DNA from: an uncultured Sphingomonadaceae bacterium
GTDB lineage: Bacteria > Pseudomonadota > Alphaproteobacteria > Sphingomonadales > Sphingomonadaceae
Direction of reading: 5' to 3'
Length of the DNA stretch: 64,000 nucleotides
Assembly: GCA_947497455.1 (NCBI GenBank)
Contig: CANMGU010000002.1
Span: 1,582,506-1,646,505, forward strand
Made by a program: the position numbers and the translations under genes. This document shows positions 28,985-37,778 of the stretch, piece by piece (the stretch's first letter is position 1; each line of letters starts with the position of its first letter). The notes beneath the pieces are model-generated. The model was not told where the DNA came from. It made no database searches and worked only from the letters and a program-made list of their open reading frames with translations.

Positions 28985-29330
28985 ATATCAGTTTTCTGAA
29001 GTATCTTCGTCGATTACTGCCTGGCGTGCCTTGGCTTCTTCAACCAGAATTGGCAGTCGATCGAGTTTATCGGACTCGCCCTCATTTCAATCGAGTTTTG
29101 ATCGCTTCATCAGGCCTTGGGTTACATCACGTAACTGCTCGGCCCGGTCATTTTTTTGCAACATAAGATGCACAACTTTGAGAAAAAAGCGCGAACAATG
29201 CGAAGAAATCTGCAGCTGGTAATTCCGAACGTTCGCTACGGACAACGATCCTTTTTGCAGTGATCTGATTCCTTTCATTGAGTTTAAGCGCACGTTTCGT
29301 CAAATCTATGGCGCGTATGTCTTCGCATCT
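28985..29330 (-). pseudogene. possible decayed small gene
   Basis: The 480-base gap between the fasciclin terminator and the lipase gene has no full ORF, but three minus-strand frames in succession read protein-like: about 29330-29150 (ends SERSELPAADFFALF), then 29190-29087 (LMLQKNDRAEQLRDVTQ), then 29083-28985 (DRLPILVEEAKARQAV and a stop). Two frameshifts would be needed to join them. The family is not recognised. It could equally be chance reading in a regulatory region. Confidence 0.25.
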
Positions 29331-29437
29331 TAAGTGAGCATTGGCATTGTAACAGTTTTGTTCTGAGAGCTGGCTTTGGCTTGCTCGTATCAGTGAAGGT
29401 GATTAGCATCGCTATTTTGAAGCAGGGGGCACCTCAA

Positions 29438-30682
29438 TTGAGCATTCAGTCAAAAATCTATGTCATAGCCGGTTCTCTTTTGATCAACGCTTGTGCACCT
29501 CTTTCGGATCCGTCTGAAATTTTGGCCAAGCCAGAATTATCGCATATGACTTTGGGCGACAGCTTTCTCTCTGAATTCTATCAGTATGACGGCCCGCTAA
29601 CAGCTCCCGGCTTGCTTCTGAAAAAGGAACCGCTTGGTGTCACGCAGGCCAATCCAGGAGCAGGACAAAATTTCCGCCTGCTTTATTCTTCAACTGACGG
29701 TCTGGATGGCGAAGATCTGCTGCATGTTTCGGGTGTGTTGTTTTTACCTGAAGGCAACGCGCCAACCGGCGGCTGGCCCCTTATGGCATGGACGCACGGT
29801 ACGGTGGGTATTGCCGATATTTGTGCGCCTTCCTGGAATGGCCGGCAACAACAAGACAGGGATCATCTTCAATTCTGGTTGAAAAATGGATTTGCAGTGG
29901 TTGCATCCGACTATCAAGGTTTGGGCACTCCCGGTACACATCCCTATCTGGCGACACGTCCAGAAGCCTATAGCAATCTTGATATCATACGTGCGGTGCA
30001 GAATTCCGATTTTCCGGTTTCTGACGAAGTGGTTTTGTTCGGGCAGTCTCAAGGCGCTGGCGCGGCCATCGCGACGGCAGCCTTTGCAACCCAATATGCA
30101 CCGGATGTCGATATCATCGGGGCGGTTGCTACAGGCGTTCCGTTTTTCTCTCCCAAAGCACTGATTGCGCTGCAGGAATCGAGACCGCCAGATCGGGTTG
30201 ATCCCATGCTTGCCTATAATATGCTGGCTCTGTCGCTGGTACAGCGGACAGATTCCAGTTTCGCCCTGTCTGATTATGTTTCGGAAGAGGCCCTTCCGAT
30301 TGCGAAATCGGTAGAAAATACTTGTCACAAAGAAGTCAGGGCAAAAGTCGGTGCTCAGGCACTGACTTACAATCGCACTTTCAAAAAGTCGCCGTCTGAT
30401 CAGCTGGTCACGGCCTTTGCCAGAATGGGTTATCCGACTCTGAACCTTCCTGTACCAACTTTCGTAGGTACCGGTGGCAAGGACAAGGACACGCCGCTCC
30501 GCATGCAAGCGGCCTTCGTTAAAAGAGCCTGTGAGGCTGGTTCCACTATCCAGTCAGTGCTTTATCCAGACCTTGATCATCGCGGCGTTGTGCCGGGTTC
30601 AACTGCCGATACATTGCCATTTGTGCGGTCATTGTTTTCGGAAGAGAAATTGCTGGGAAATTGCCAAAAATTGCCATTTTAA
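29438..30682 (+). CDS. secretory lipase-family lipoprotein
   Basis: 414 residues if started at TTG 29438, which has AGGGGG eight bases upstream and gives a lipoprotein signal ending in LINAC. A TTG at 29381 is an alternative. The catalytic Ser sits in GQSQGAG (VVLFGQSQGAGAAIATAAF), and segments LMAWTHGTVG, SDYQGLGTPG and PYLATRPEAYSNLD fit the LIP family (PF03583) of secretory lipases. The late PDLDHRGVV gives the catalytic Asp/His region. Probably an envelope esterase acting on acyl esters. Four Cys residues in the mature part (AICAPS-type, TCHKE, RACEA, NCQK) could pair. Confidence 0.82.
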   Translation: MSIQSKIYVIAGSLLINACAPLSDPSEILAKPELSHMTLGDSFLSEFYQYDGPLTAPGLLLKKEPLGVTQANPGAGQNFRLLYSSTDGLDGEDLLHVSGVLFLPEGNAPTGGWPLMAWTHGTVGIADICAPSWNGRQQQDRDHLQFWLKNGFAVVASDYQGLGTPGTHPYLATRPEAYSNLDIIRAVQNSDFPVSDEVVLFGQSQGAGAAIATAAFATQYAPDVDIIGAVATGVPFFSPKALIALQESRPPDRVDPMLAYNMLALSLVQRTDSSFALSDYVSEEALPIAKSVENTCHKEVRAKVGAQALTYNRTFKKSPSDQLVTAFARMGYPTLNLPVPTFVGTGGKDKDTPLRMQAAFVKRACEAGSTIQSVLYPDLDHRGVVPGSTADTLPFVRSLFSEEKLLGNCQKLPF

Positions 30683-30774
30683 GTGCGCAGTTTGGTCTGG
30701 TTTTTAGCCTATCTTCTGCCGTGTTGCAGAAGCCGATGTCCAACCAATCTGGACGGTCGAACAAATTTCCGCGC

Positions 30775-32202
30775 CTATTTCCGATAATCTAATGGTGGAT
30801 CGCGGTCGCCGAGCAAGGATTTATAAACATAATCCGGACCGCGCGCCTTGTCGAATTCGGCTTTGGCTTCACGGCGCAATTCAGGATTAGTATAAATCTC
30901 AATCGCTGCGAGCGTCAGTGTTTTGGCGGCGACTTGAGTGCCCTTGAATCCGATCGACATGCCGCTGGCAGCTGAGGATTGCCAGCTGTGGGCCGATGTA
31001 CCCGGTACCCATGCGGCGGTACGCAGCCCCACCGTCGGTGTCGCATAGGAGACATCTCCGACATCGGTCGAGCCATAGCCGAGCGTTACGTCATAGGGCT
31101 GTATCTCTGACTGGCTGCCAAGTTCGAGCTTGGGGCTATCAAAGCTGGCATAGATTTTCTCGGCAAATTCCTGTTCCTTGGCGGTATACGTAATGCCGCC
31201 AACCTGACGGAGTTTGGAGTCCATCATCTTGGCTAGCGGTTCGTTGACCAGCAAGGGATTGTTCCCGTGAATAACTTCCCAGTCGACCTTGGTGCCAGTG
31301 CCAAGGGCGGCGCCACGGGCGGCATCTTCCAGTCGCTTCCAGATGGCATCGACGCCGTCGGGGTCAGGATGACGGACATAGTAAAACACTTCGGCAAAAT
31401 CGGGCACGACATTGGGCGCCGTGCCTCCCTCGGTAATGACATAATGTATACGTGAATCCTGAGGTACATGTTCGCGCATCATATTTATCATGAGGTTGAA
31501 CGCCTCTACACCATCCAGTGCGGAACGCGCTTTCTCGGGCGCACCCGCAGCATGGGCGGAGACGCCGCGAAACCGGAATTTGGCCGAACGGTTGGCCAAT
31601 GTTGTACGGGCTGCCGCTGAGTTCTCATCACCGGCATGCCAATGCAGAGCGAAATCAACATCATCAAACAGCCCCGCGCGAACCATGTAGACTTTGCCGC
31701 TACCACCTTCTTCGGCCGGGGTACCATAGAGTCGGACCCGACCAGGTGTGCCGGTTTGATCGAGCCATTTCTTGACGGCAATCGCCGCCTCGATGGAGCC
31801 AGCGCCGAACAAATTATGGCCGCAGGCATGGGCGGCTGTTTTACCGGCAATGGGCGAACGGGTGGCAACGGCATCCTGGTTGATGCCGGGCAGGGCATCA
31901 AATTCAGCCAGGATCGCGATCACAGGTCCGTCTTTGCCATATTCTGCCACGAAGGCCGTCGGTATTTCTGCAACGCCTGCCTCAATTGTGAAGCCTTGGG
32001 CGCGCAGACTTTGCTGCAGCAGGCCGCTGGCCTTTTCTTCCTGATAACCGACCTCTGCCCATTCCCAGATCTGCCGGGCAACGCTGGCGGTTTCGTCATA
32101 GCGCGCATCAATTGCGGCCAGTATCTCGGCCTCCTGCGGCTCTTCGGCCAGTGCTATAGAAGGAAGAGTGGCAAGTGCGAGAAAGATACCGAAACGTTTC
32201 AT
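30775..32202 (-). CDS. M20-family amidohydrolase, AbgB-like, exported
   Basis: 475 residues with a signal peptide (MKRFGIFLALATLPSIALA). Metal-binding motifs of M20 peptidases: AEFDALPGIN, HACGHNLFG, GTPAEEGGSGK and LHWHAGDEN, and late GTSAHSWQSS. The wording is closest to the aminobenzoyl-glutamate hydrolase subunit B group, which removes amide-linked aryl groups; an alternative is a peptidase of different specificity. Exported forms are usual in sphingomonads. Convergent with the lipase gene. Confidence 0.87.
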   Translation of the reverse strand: MKRFGIFLALATLPSIALAEEPQEAEILAAIDARYDETASVARQIWEWAEVGYQEEKASGLLQQSLRAQGFTIEAGVAEIPTAFVAEYGKDGPVIAILAEFDALPGINQDAVATRSPIAGKTAAHACGHNLFGAGSIEAAIAVKKWLDQTGTPGRVRLYGTPAEEGGSGKVYMVRAGLFDDVDFALHWHAGDENSAAARTTLANRSAKFRFRGVSAHAAGAPEKARSALDGVEAFNLMINMMREHVPQDSRIHYVITEGGTAPNVVPDFAEVFYYVRHPDPDGVDAIWKRLEDAARGAALGTGTKVDWEVIHGNNPLLVNEPLAKMMDSKLRQVGGITYTAKEQEFAEKIYASFDSPKLELGSQSEIQPYDVTLGYGSTDVGDVSYATPTVGLRTAAWVPGTSAHSWQSSAASGMSIGFKGTQVAAKTLTLAAIEIYTNPELRREAKAEFDKARGPDYVYKSLLGDRDPPLDYRK

Positions 32203-32406
32203 AGGATTTCCTGTGGCAAATATTGTTAGCCGGACGATTGCATAATCAATGCTCTGCGCGCAACATTATTACGACAGTCATTTTTCGCAGCGAACGTAAG
32301 TCAATTGCAAAAATGCAACTCGCAGGTGCAACATTTCACATTGCAACTTACTTTTATGTCAGCATAGTGGTCGAACTTCCTCCCTGGAGATTAATGGAGA
32401 TCTACC

Positions 32407-32673
32407 ATGAATAAATTTGCTTCTATCGTCCTGACTGCTGCGGCTCTTTCGTTGACTGCACCTGCGGCTTTTGCTGCCGATGCTAAACGCAACGACCGTC
32501 TCTATGACGCAACCGGCTCCAGCGTTGCCAAGGTAAACCGCGTCGCTGACGATGGCGACATATTGGTCATCTACAAGGGCAAAGTGCGCCGTATTCAAGC
32601 GGAAACACTGTCCAAAACAGATGGCAAATTGATTACAACGCTGACGAAAAAAGAACTTCGTCGTCTGAAGTAA
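32407..32673 (+). CDS. small exported protein of unknown function
   Basis: 88 residues with a clear signal peptide (MNKFASIVLTAAALSLTAPA, cleaved near AFA|ADA). The mature part is ~65 residues, highly basic at the end (KKELRRLK), and contains DRLYDATGSSVAKVNRV and LVIYKGKVRRI. No known domain was recognised; it resembles a small PRC-barrel-like or binding fold only vaguely. Two GGAGAT boxes lie before the ATG. A perfect inverted repeat follows downstream. Confidence 0.75.
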   Translation: MNKFASIVLTAAALSLTAPAAFAADAKRNDRLYDATGSSVAKVNRVADDGDILVIYKGKVRRIQAETLSKTDGKLITTLTKKELRRLK

Positions 32674-32720
32674 AGGGTCGCTGAAAAGCGATTTGCTCCT
32701 TGCACCAACGGCGACTTTGA

Positions 32721-32752
32721 AAGCCGGCGCACCCCCTCATGCGCCGGCTTTT
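32721..32752 (+). terminator. perfect inverted repeat, likely bidirectional terminator
   Basis: AAGCCGGCGCA (32721-32731) pairs perfectly with TGCGCCGGCTT (32740-32750), an 11-base stem with an 8-base loop, ending in a short T-run. It lies between the convergent 88-residue protein gene and mobA, touching the mobA stop codon. Confidence 0.8.
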
Positions 32753-33329
32753 ATATATGAGCTTCCGCAGCGGCGAGATCATCCGGCGTGTTGATGTTCA
32801 TAAAGGCTTGTTCATCGTGCCAGGTTATCAGTTGGGCATCGCATTGCCGCACTAACCAATGCAGCGATGGGGATTGATCACCAATTTCATGCGTCCCGCG
32901 GACGCTGTTGACGATATCGCAGCGCCAATAGCCAAAAACCGGGTGTAATCGTTTAGGGCCTTGTGCCACCGAACAACCAGGAACCGCGCTCAGTCTCGAA
33001 ACCAAGTCATCTGGCGCAAAAGGCGCATCAACGGGGATGGTGAGAAATCCTGTCGCTTCGGGACAGAGTATCGGCAAATTTGCGGCTATAGTGAAAATGG
33101 CGCCAATAGGACCTCCCGGCGCATCAGGATTATCGCTGATGATATCAAGGCCGGTTTCAAAATCGCTTGGTGCCGACAGCCAGATGCGATCAACCGAGGG
33201 GCGATATCGTGCCACCGCCCTGTCGACCAGGCGCTCTCCATCGAGCCTGATAGTGGCCTTTTCCTGTCCCATTCGGCGCGACTGACCGCCAGCCAAAATG
33301 ATCAGGCAGGTTGGAGGGTTGTCGTTCAT
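32751..33329 (-). CDS. mobA: molybdenum cofactor guanylyltransferase MobA
   Basis: 192 residues. The nucleotidyltransferase signature is LAGGQSRRMGQEKATIRLDG, followed by LISDN-type DNPDAPGGPIGAI and the metal Asp segment FLTIPVDAPFAPDDL. MobA attaches GMP to molybdopterin to form the guanine dinucleotide cofactor. Length is typical. No other molybdenum cofactor gene is near. Confidence 0.9.
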   Translation of the reverse strand: MNDNPPTCLIILAGGQSRRMGQEKATIRLDGERLVDRAVARYRPSVDRIWLSAPSDFETGLDIISDNPDAPGGPIGAIFTIAANLPILCPEATGFLTIPVDAPFAPDDLVSRLSAVPGCSVAQGPKRLHPVFGYWRCDIVNSVRGTHEIGDQSPSLHWLVRQCDAQLITWHDEQAFMNINTPDDLAAAEAHI

Positions 33330-33373
33330 CGCTTGTCGCTCCAGCGCAATTAGTGCCTTGCGCTGTTGTGACT

Positions 33374-34096
33374 TTAGCTGCCCACTCTGTCCAGCAGTTC
33401 ACCAATTAAATCTGTTGGTTGAGCATTAGAATGTCCGACGCCGGCCAGCTGTTCCCGCCGTGCGGCCTTGTCCAATTCGGACTTCATCTGCCGGGCGAAG
33501 AGATTACGATTGGGGGTTCTTGCCCGTTGAACAGCCTTGGCGGCGGTCCAGTGCTTGCCCGCATTGTTCCTGAAGTCGCTTGGCTTCTCATTCGGGTAGA
33601 TAAATCCATTGACCGGATAGGCCGTCTCGCCAAGGCCAGCAATCGGAGCATACCAGATTTTCACGCGGCTCCAGTCGCCTTTTTCCGATACATCCATCGC
33701 AGCAACATTGCTCTCTATCTGTCCGCGACGCCCGTTTATCGGTGACCAGTTGGCGTGGTTCAACAATATATGGCGATCATCCAATATCCGGCTGACAACA
33801 GCAACATGGCCGAGTTTCATCTTGCCGTGGCTCTTGAGCGAGAGGACTGCTCCCACTTGCGGAACATTGCCGCGCTCATAAGCAAATCGTGCCTGTCGCC
33901 ACCAGGTGTGCGCATCGCCATAGATCTGGATGCCACTGAGCCGGCGGGCATAGGGAACACATTGCAGATATTGGGAGGACGGCAGATATTGGGAGGACGA
34001 GCTTTCCTCCGCGCGCGCCATGGTCGGGAAGAATATTGCCTGCAAGACCAGAAGAATGGGAATGATGGAGCTACCCAGCTTCCTCAATATTTTCAT
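33374..34096 (-). CDS. exported CHAP-domain amidase-like protein
   Basis: 240 residues from ATG 34096, where a signal peptide begins (MKILRKLGSSIIPILLVLQA). The CHAP catalytic Cys lies in YLQCVPYARRLSG and the His in LGHVAVVSRI, followed by the usual NHANW. CHAP domains cleave amide bonds in peptidoglycan or glutathionyl conjugates. Just after the signal peptide the coding sequence carries an 18-base tandem duplication giving SSQYL twice. Polar C-terminal tail. Probably acts on cell wall. Confidence 0.8.
   Translation of the reverse strand: MKILRKLGSSIIPILLVLQAIFFPTMARAEESSSSQYLPSSQYLQCVPYARRLSGIQIYGDAHTWWRQARFAYERGNVPQVGAVLSLKSHGKMKLGHVAVVSRILDDRHILLNHANWSPINGRRGQIESNVAAMDVSEKGDWSRVKIWYAPIAGLGETAYPVNGFIYPNEKPSDFRNNAGKHWTAAKAVQRARTPNRNLFARQMKSELDKAARREQLAGVGHSNAQPTDLIGELLDRVGS
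33965..34000 (-). repeat. 18-base tandem duplication inside the CHAP gene
   Basis: CAGATATTGGGAGGACGG (33965-33982) is followed directly by the same sequence with one change (33983-34000). In the encoded protein it gives SSQYLPSSQYL at the start of the mature domain. In frame, so harmless, and likely a recent slippage or recombination event. Confidence 0.9.
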
Positions 34097-34170
34097 CGGT
34101 TCATTTTGGGCGACTATGAGCATGGCACCCAATTAGCCAACAGGCGCAAATTGACCGCTAAAATACTTGG

Positions 34171-35244
34171 TTAACGCTTCGTAACGCTAGCCTCGGCAAC
34201 CCTGAGATGAAGTGCGTCTTTGGGAACGTCCGCGAACAGACCCGGTTCGGTGCCAGTGAGCCAGACTTGACCACCCTTTTCAGAAAGCTTCCCAAACAAT
34301 GCGGCACGACGTTTAGGATCCAGATGGGCTGCCACTTCGTCAAGCAACAAGATTGGACGATTGCCCCTTTGCTCTGCAATAAGGTCGGCATGGGCAAGAA
34401 TGATTGAGAAGAGCAGGGCCTTCTGCTCTCCGGTGGAGCATTTTTCCGCCGCCTGATCCTTGGTACCGTGAAAGACGGTCAAGTCTGCACGATGAGGGCC
34501 CTTCAGCGTCCGTCCTGCAGCGCGATCGGCCTGACGGCTGGCCTTTAATGCCTCTTGCAACATATGCTCATTTCGGAGCGCATCATCGTTCAAGATGAGC
34601 TTGGCCGAGGCAAACAGGCCATCATCGGTCATAGCCAGCGCATTGTTGAGCGCTTCTGATATCCGAAAGCGAGCCTCTGCCACAGCGCTTCCAAATCGCG
34701 CGAGCTGTCCATCCAGAGCATCAAGCCATTCACTATCCGGCATATATTCATCGGCTAACAGTCGATTGCGCTCGCGACGTGCGGCATCATAGCGGGCGCA
34801 ATTGCGGGCATGGTCGGGCTCAAGCGCAGTAACCAGGCGATCCAGAAAATTCCTTCTTCCTGATGCACCTTCCATAAACAGACGGTCCATTGCTGGCGTC
34901 AGCCATAATATCGATAGCCATTGCGCCAGATCATTGGTGGGGACCGCTGCACCATTGATGCGGGTTTTTCGGCGTTCGGGATGTTCCGCACTCGTGCCGG
35001 TGCCTAGTTGAACATCACCCAGCTGTGCGGCCACAGCAAAATCTCCAGCGCCGCCCTCAAAGGCCATGTCTTTCATTGCGGCCCGCCGTAGCCCTCGTCC
35101 AGGAGACAAAAGCGAAACGGCTTCCAATATATTGGTTTTGCCGGCCCCGTTTTCTCCGCTCAACACAACAAAGCCGGACACAACATCCAATCGCAGTTGA
35201 GGATAGTTTCTGAAGTTTTGAAGAGTGAGCCGGGAGATCGTCAT
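34171..35244 (-). CDS. recF: DNA replication and repair protein RecF
   Basis: 357 residues. Walker [21 protein letters not shown] near residue 30, the ABC signature-like [15 protein letters not shown], and Walker [29 protein letters not shown] closes the domain. RecF is an SMC-type ATPase that loads RecA at gapped DNA with RecO and RecR. Separated from dnaN/dnaA here, as is common in sphingomonads. Confidence 0.95.
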   Translation of the reverse strand: MTISRLTLQNFRNYPQLRLDVVSGFVVLSGENGAGKTNILEAVSLLSPGRGLRRAAMKDMAFEGGAGDFAVAAQLGDVQLGTGTSAEHPERRKTRINGAAVPTNDLAQWLSILWLTPAMDRLFMEGASGRRNFLDRLVTALEPDHARNCARYDAARRERNRLLADEYMPDSEWLDALDGQLARFGSAVAEARFRISEALNNALAMTDDGLFASAKLILNDDALRNEHMLQEALKASRQADRAAGRTLKGPHRADLTVFHGTKDQAAEKCSTGEQKALLFSIILAHADLIAEQRGNRPILLLDEVAAHLDPKRRAALFGKLSEKGGQVWLTGTEPGLFADVPKDALHLRVAEASVTKR

Positions 35245-35432
35245 GACAGGCCGTCATCTCTAGCTCTGCTGGCATATGATGAGAAGGAAAATCGCGATTT
35301 GTGATCAGATCATTCATAGAGTGTTCATCTAATACTAAAAAATGGTGTAATAGACCAATAAATGGTTTTACAGAATTTGACACTCGGATCAGTAAATAGC
35401 TAAGTTATTGATATATAACAAATAGTAAAAAC

Positions 35433-35448
35433 TGGCACGGCATGTGCA
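35433..35448 (+). promoter_or_regulatory. probable sigma-54 (RpoN) promoter upstream of the micro-peptide/pspC operon
   Basis: TGGCACG (35433-35439), four bases, then GTGCA (35444-35448). The -24 element equals the consensus TGGCACG, and the invariant GG and GC dinucleotides are exactly ten bases apart. Transcription would start near 35459, 55 bases before the first ATG. The same class of promoter drives the phage-shock (psp) operon of enterobacteria, and the downstream operon ends in pspC. The region between 35245 and 35432 is AT-rich, has no gene, and could hold an enhancer-binding site. Confidence 0.65.
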
Positions 35449-35513
35449 ATGTATGAGACATCTTCGCTAACACAACCGCGAAGCCCAGTTTTTAAATTAG
35501 AAGGAAATCAAAA

Positions 35514-35633
35514 ATGTTCTCGAATGTATCAAATAATATCGCCGCTGCTTTTGCCGCTATCGTTTCTGCCTCTGTTTTGATCAGTGCAAGCGTAGGACCC
35601 GCAATCAACAATGCCGGCTCTCTGGTAATCTAA
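35514..35633 (+). CDS. 39-residue membrane micropeptide, copy 1
   Basis: ATG at 35514 with AAGGAA eight bases upstream. The peptide is mostly one hydrophobic helix (NNIAAAFAAIVSASVLISAS) ending in VGPAINNAGSLVI. It shares the ending S-A-S-[VI]-x-P-A-[IM]-N-N-A-x-S-[LM]-V-I with the next peptide, so the two are tandem paralogues. No family is recognised. Likely inserted in or near the inner membrane and expressed from the sigma-54-like promoter together with pspC. Confidence 0.7.
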   Translation: MFSNVSNNIAAAFAAIVSASVLISASVGPAINNAGSLVI

Positions 35634-35663
35634 ATCTACTCCCATCCCTTGAAAGGAAACAAC

Positions 35664-35783
35664 ATGACCTACGATCTTAAAAACAAATTTCTTGCTTCTT
35701 TTGCAGCCCTCTTCTCAGCGGTTGTTTTCGTAAGCGCCAGCATCGCTCCAGCGATGAATAACGCAGCTTCAATGGTGATCTGA
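35664..35783 (+). CDS. 39-residue membrane micropeptide, copy 2
   Basis: ATG at 35664 with GAAAGGAAA upstream. The peptide reads as a charged start (MTYDLKNKF), a hydrophobic helix (LASFAALFSAVVFVSAS) and IAPAMNNAASMVI, closely similar to copy 1. Its stop codon overlaps the pspC start (TGATG), indicating translational coupling. Function unknown. Confidence 0.72.
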   Translation: MTYDLKNKFLASFAALFSAVVFVSASIAPAMNNAASMVI

Positions 35784-36046
35784 TGGCAGATAAGAACAAG
35801 CCCGCCAGTTCCACGCCAACCAGTTGGCCAGAACCCATTTCATCAAATAAACGGAAGAATAACCCAGTGAAGAACAAACTCAAACTCGATAAAACCAATG
35901 GCAAGTTGATGGGCGTTTGCTCTGGCCTTGCAAATTGGAGCGGTATGGATGCCAATATTCTGCGTATCATCTTCGTGCTCGCAACAATTTTCGGCTTCGG
36001 CTCTGCGATCATCATCTATCTGGCTATTGGCTTGATCGTCGACTGA
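35783..36046 (+). CDS. pspC: PspC-domain membrane protein
   Basis: 87 residues. A polar N-terminal 35 residues precedes the PspC domain: KLDKTNGKLMGVCSGLANW, GMDANILRIIFVLATIF and a second hydrophobic stretch ending AIGLIVD. In enterobacteria PspC with PspB senses inner-membrane damage and relieves inhibition of PspF. No pspA, pspB or pspF is in the window. The gene starts within the stop of the second micropeptide gene. Confidence 0.87.
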   Translation: MADKNKPASSTPTSWPEPISSNKRKNNPVKNKLKLDKTNGKLMGVCSGLANWSGMDANILRIIFVLATIFGFGSAIIIYLAIGLIVD

Positions 36047-36170
36047 TTACAGATAACCTCCTGTATGAATGATATAACATACAGAAAACATTAAAGAATA
36101 ATCATAGACCGCTCTGATAAATCCGTGTATTTAGTGACTTAAAGTCATTGAGTAATTTATCGGAGCGCGG

Positions 36171-37121
36171 ATGTCCGGCCATCACCATCATCACGGACAT
36201 ATCCACCACAGCCATCATGACCGCCATGGCCCTCACGGCCACATGCCAACCAATTTCAGCCGTGCTTTCGCATTGGGCATTACGCTCAACGTCATCTATA
36301 TCATTGTCGAAGTGGTTTACGGATTGCTGTCAGGCTCCATGGCGTTGCTCGCCGATGCCGGGCACAATCTTTCCGATGTCCTAGGGTTGGCTGTTGCATG
36401 GGCAGGGGCGGAGCTCTCCAAGAAGCCGCCAAGCAAGCAATTTACCTACGGCCTAGGGGGATCCTCGATACTGGCAGCCTTGCTAAACGGCCTGTTCTTG
36501 CTGCTTGCGTGTGGAGCCATTGCCTGGGAAGCCATAGAACGGTTTAGCGCTCCTAGTGAAGTCGCCTCGCAGACCGTCATCATTGTGGCATCCATCGGTA
36601 TCGTGATTAATTTCGGCACTGCCATGTTGTTCATGCGTGGGCAGAAAGAGGATATAAATATCCGCGGTGCATTTCTGCACATGATGGCCGACGCTGCCGT
36701 TTCGGCAGGTGTTGTCATTGGCGGGATTGTGATTTTCCTTACTGGTAAAAACTGGGTCGACCCGCTCATTAGTCTATTCATTGTGGCGCTCATCTTTTGG
36801 AGCACCTGGGGCCTGTTGTCAGAGGCGGTGCGGATGTCCCTCGCTGGTGTACCCAGAGATATTGATGTGGAGGAGGTTTTGGAAGCGCTCTCGGAATTCC
36901 CGGGCGTGGAAACGGTTCACGATCTTCATATCTGGCCGATGAGCACAAGTGAGACGGCCATGACCGCACATCTGGTCATTCCCAGCGGACATCCCGGGAA
37001 AGACTTTCTCGCCAACGTACAAAAATCGATGAAAGACCGTTTTGCGATCCACCACATGACGATCCAGATTGAGCTTGAAGATGAAGAGGCCGGATTTTGC
37101 CAGACCGACTGTGGTTCCTAG
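36171..37121 (+). CDS. cation diffusion facilitator (CzcD/ZitB-like metal exporter)
   Basis: 316 residues. The N-terminus is a His-rich metal-binding arm (SGHHHHHGHIHHSHHDRHGP). Six membrane helices follow, with the metal-site motifs ADAGHNLSD in helix II and HMMADA in helix V. The C-terminal cytoplasmic domain has VETVHDLHIWPMSTSETAMTAHL. It exports Zn(II), Co(II) or similar ions in exchange for protons. Single gene; no metal-responsive regulator is adjacent. Confidence 0.93.
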   Translation: MSGHHHHHGHIHHSHHDRHGPHGHMPTNFSRAFALGITLNVIYIIVEVVYGLLSGSMALLADAGHNLSDVLGLAVAWAGAELSKKPPSKQFTYGLGGSSILAALLNGLFLLLACGAIAWEAIERFSAPSEVASQTVIIVASIGIVINFGTAMLFMRGQKEDINIRGAFLHMMADAAVSAGVVIGGIVIFLTGKNWVDPLISLFIVALIFWSTWGLLSEAVRMSLAGVPRDIDVEEVLEALSEFPGVETVHDLHIWPMSTSETAMTAHLVIPSGHPGKDFLANVQKSMKDRFAIHHMTIQIELEDEEAGFCQTDCGS

Positions 37122-37374
37122 GCTGTCTACTGGTCCAAAAATTCTTTTGGCCTGATAGACAATATTGACGAAACTTAACGCTTAAAATTCTGAAAAATAA
37201 CGATTTATGATAATGACATGCTTGTCATGTTAACCATATAAAATGGCCACGACGTTAACTTTTGCATAAACATCGAGTGCTATAAAAAGCGATAAGCTGA
37301 CAAAGGGTCTTAACGGCCGACGAAACCGCCAATGGATGACATTTTCTGTGGCGCAAAACGGGAATTAATTGGCA

Positions 37375-37728
37375 ATGAGCGGCAAGTCCAACCAGCGCGC
37401 GTTAGACAAAAAGTTTAAACGCGGCGATCATCGGATATCGACACGCGCCGGTGTTGAGATATCGGCAGAGGTTCGGGAGCCAGGACTCGGCCGTATTGAA
37501 GCCATGGTTATCGATCTTTCGCTCTCTGGCTTTCGAATGCGCTGCATGACGAGGCTGACCGGGGAAAAAAATATCTTCATGACCCTGCCGTCATTCGCTG
37601 CGATAGAAAGCAAGATTTGCTGGATTGAGGGTGATTTTTTTGGTTGCGAGTTTGTTCAACCTCTGCATCCGGCTGTGTTTGATCATATCGTATCACGATA
37701 TCCGACCCTAAAAGTCGCAGAGGCTTAG
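37375..37728 (+). CDS. single-domain PilZ protein
   Basis: 117 residues from ATG 37375 (a TTG two codons earlier is possible). Contains the beginning of the PilZ barrel: basic KFKRGDHRISTRAGVEISAE, a DLSLSGFRMRC core and GCEFVQPLHPAVF end. The c-di-GMP contact motif (RxxxR near the start, then D/NxSxxG) is met by the RISTR and DLSLSG segments. Likely a c-di-GMP effector. The 250 bases upstream contain four TTAAC half-sites, which could be CtrA-type elements. Confidence 0.8.
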   Translation: MSGKSNQRALDKKFKRGDHRISTRAGVEISAEVREPGLGRIEAMVIDLSLSGFRMRCMTRLTGEKNIFMTLPSFAAIESKICWIEGDFFGCEFVQPLHPAVFDHIVSRYPTLKVAEA

Positions 37729-37778
37729 CTGAAAACTGCCATTGTATGATGGCGATTATCGGCTAGGTTGGCCGCGAT

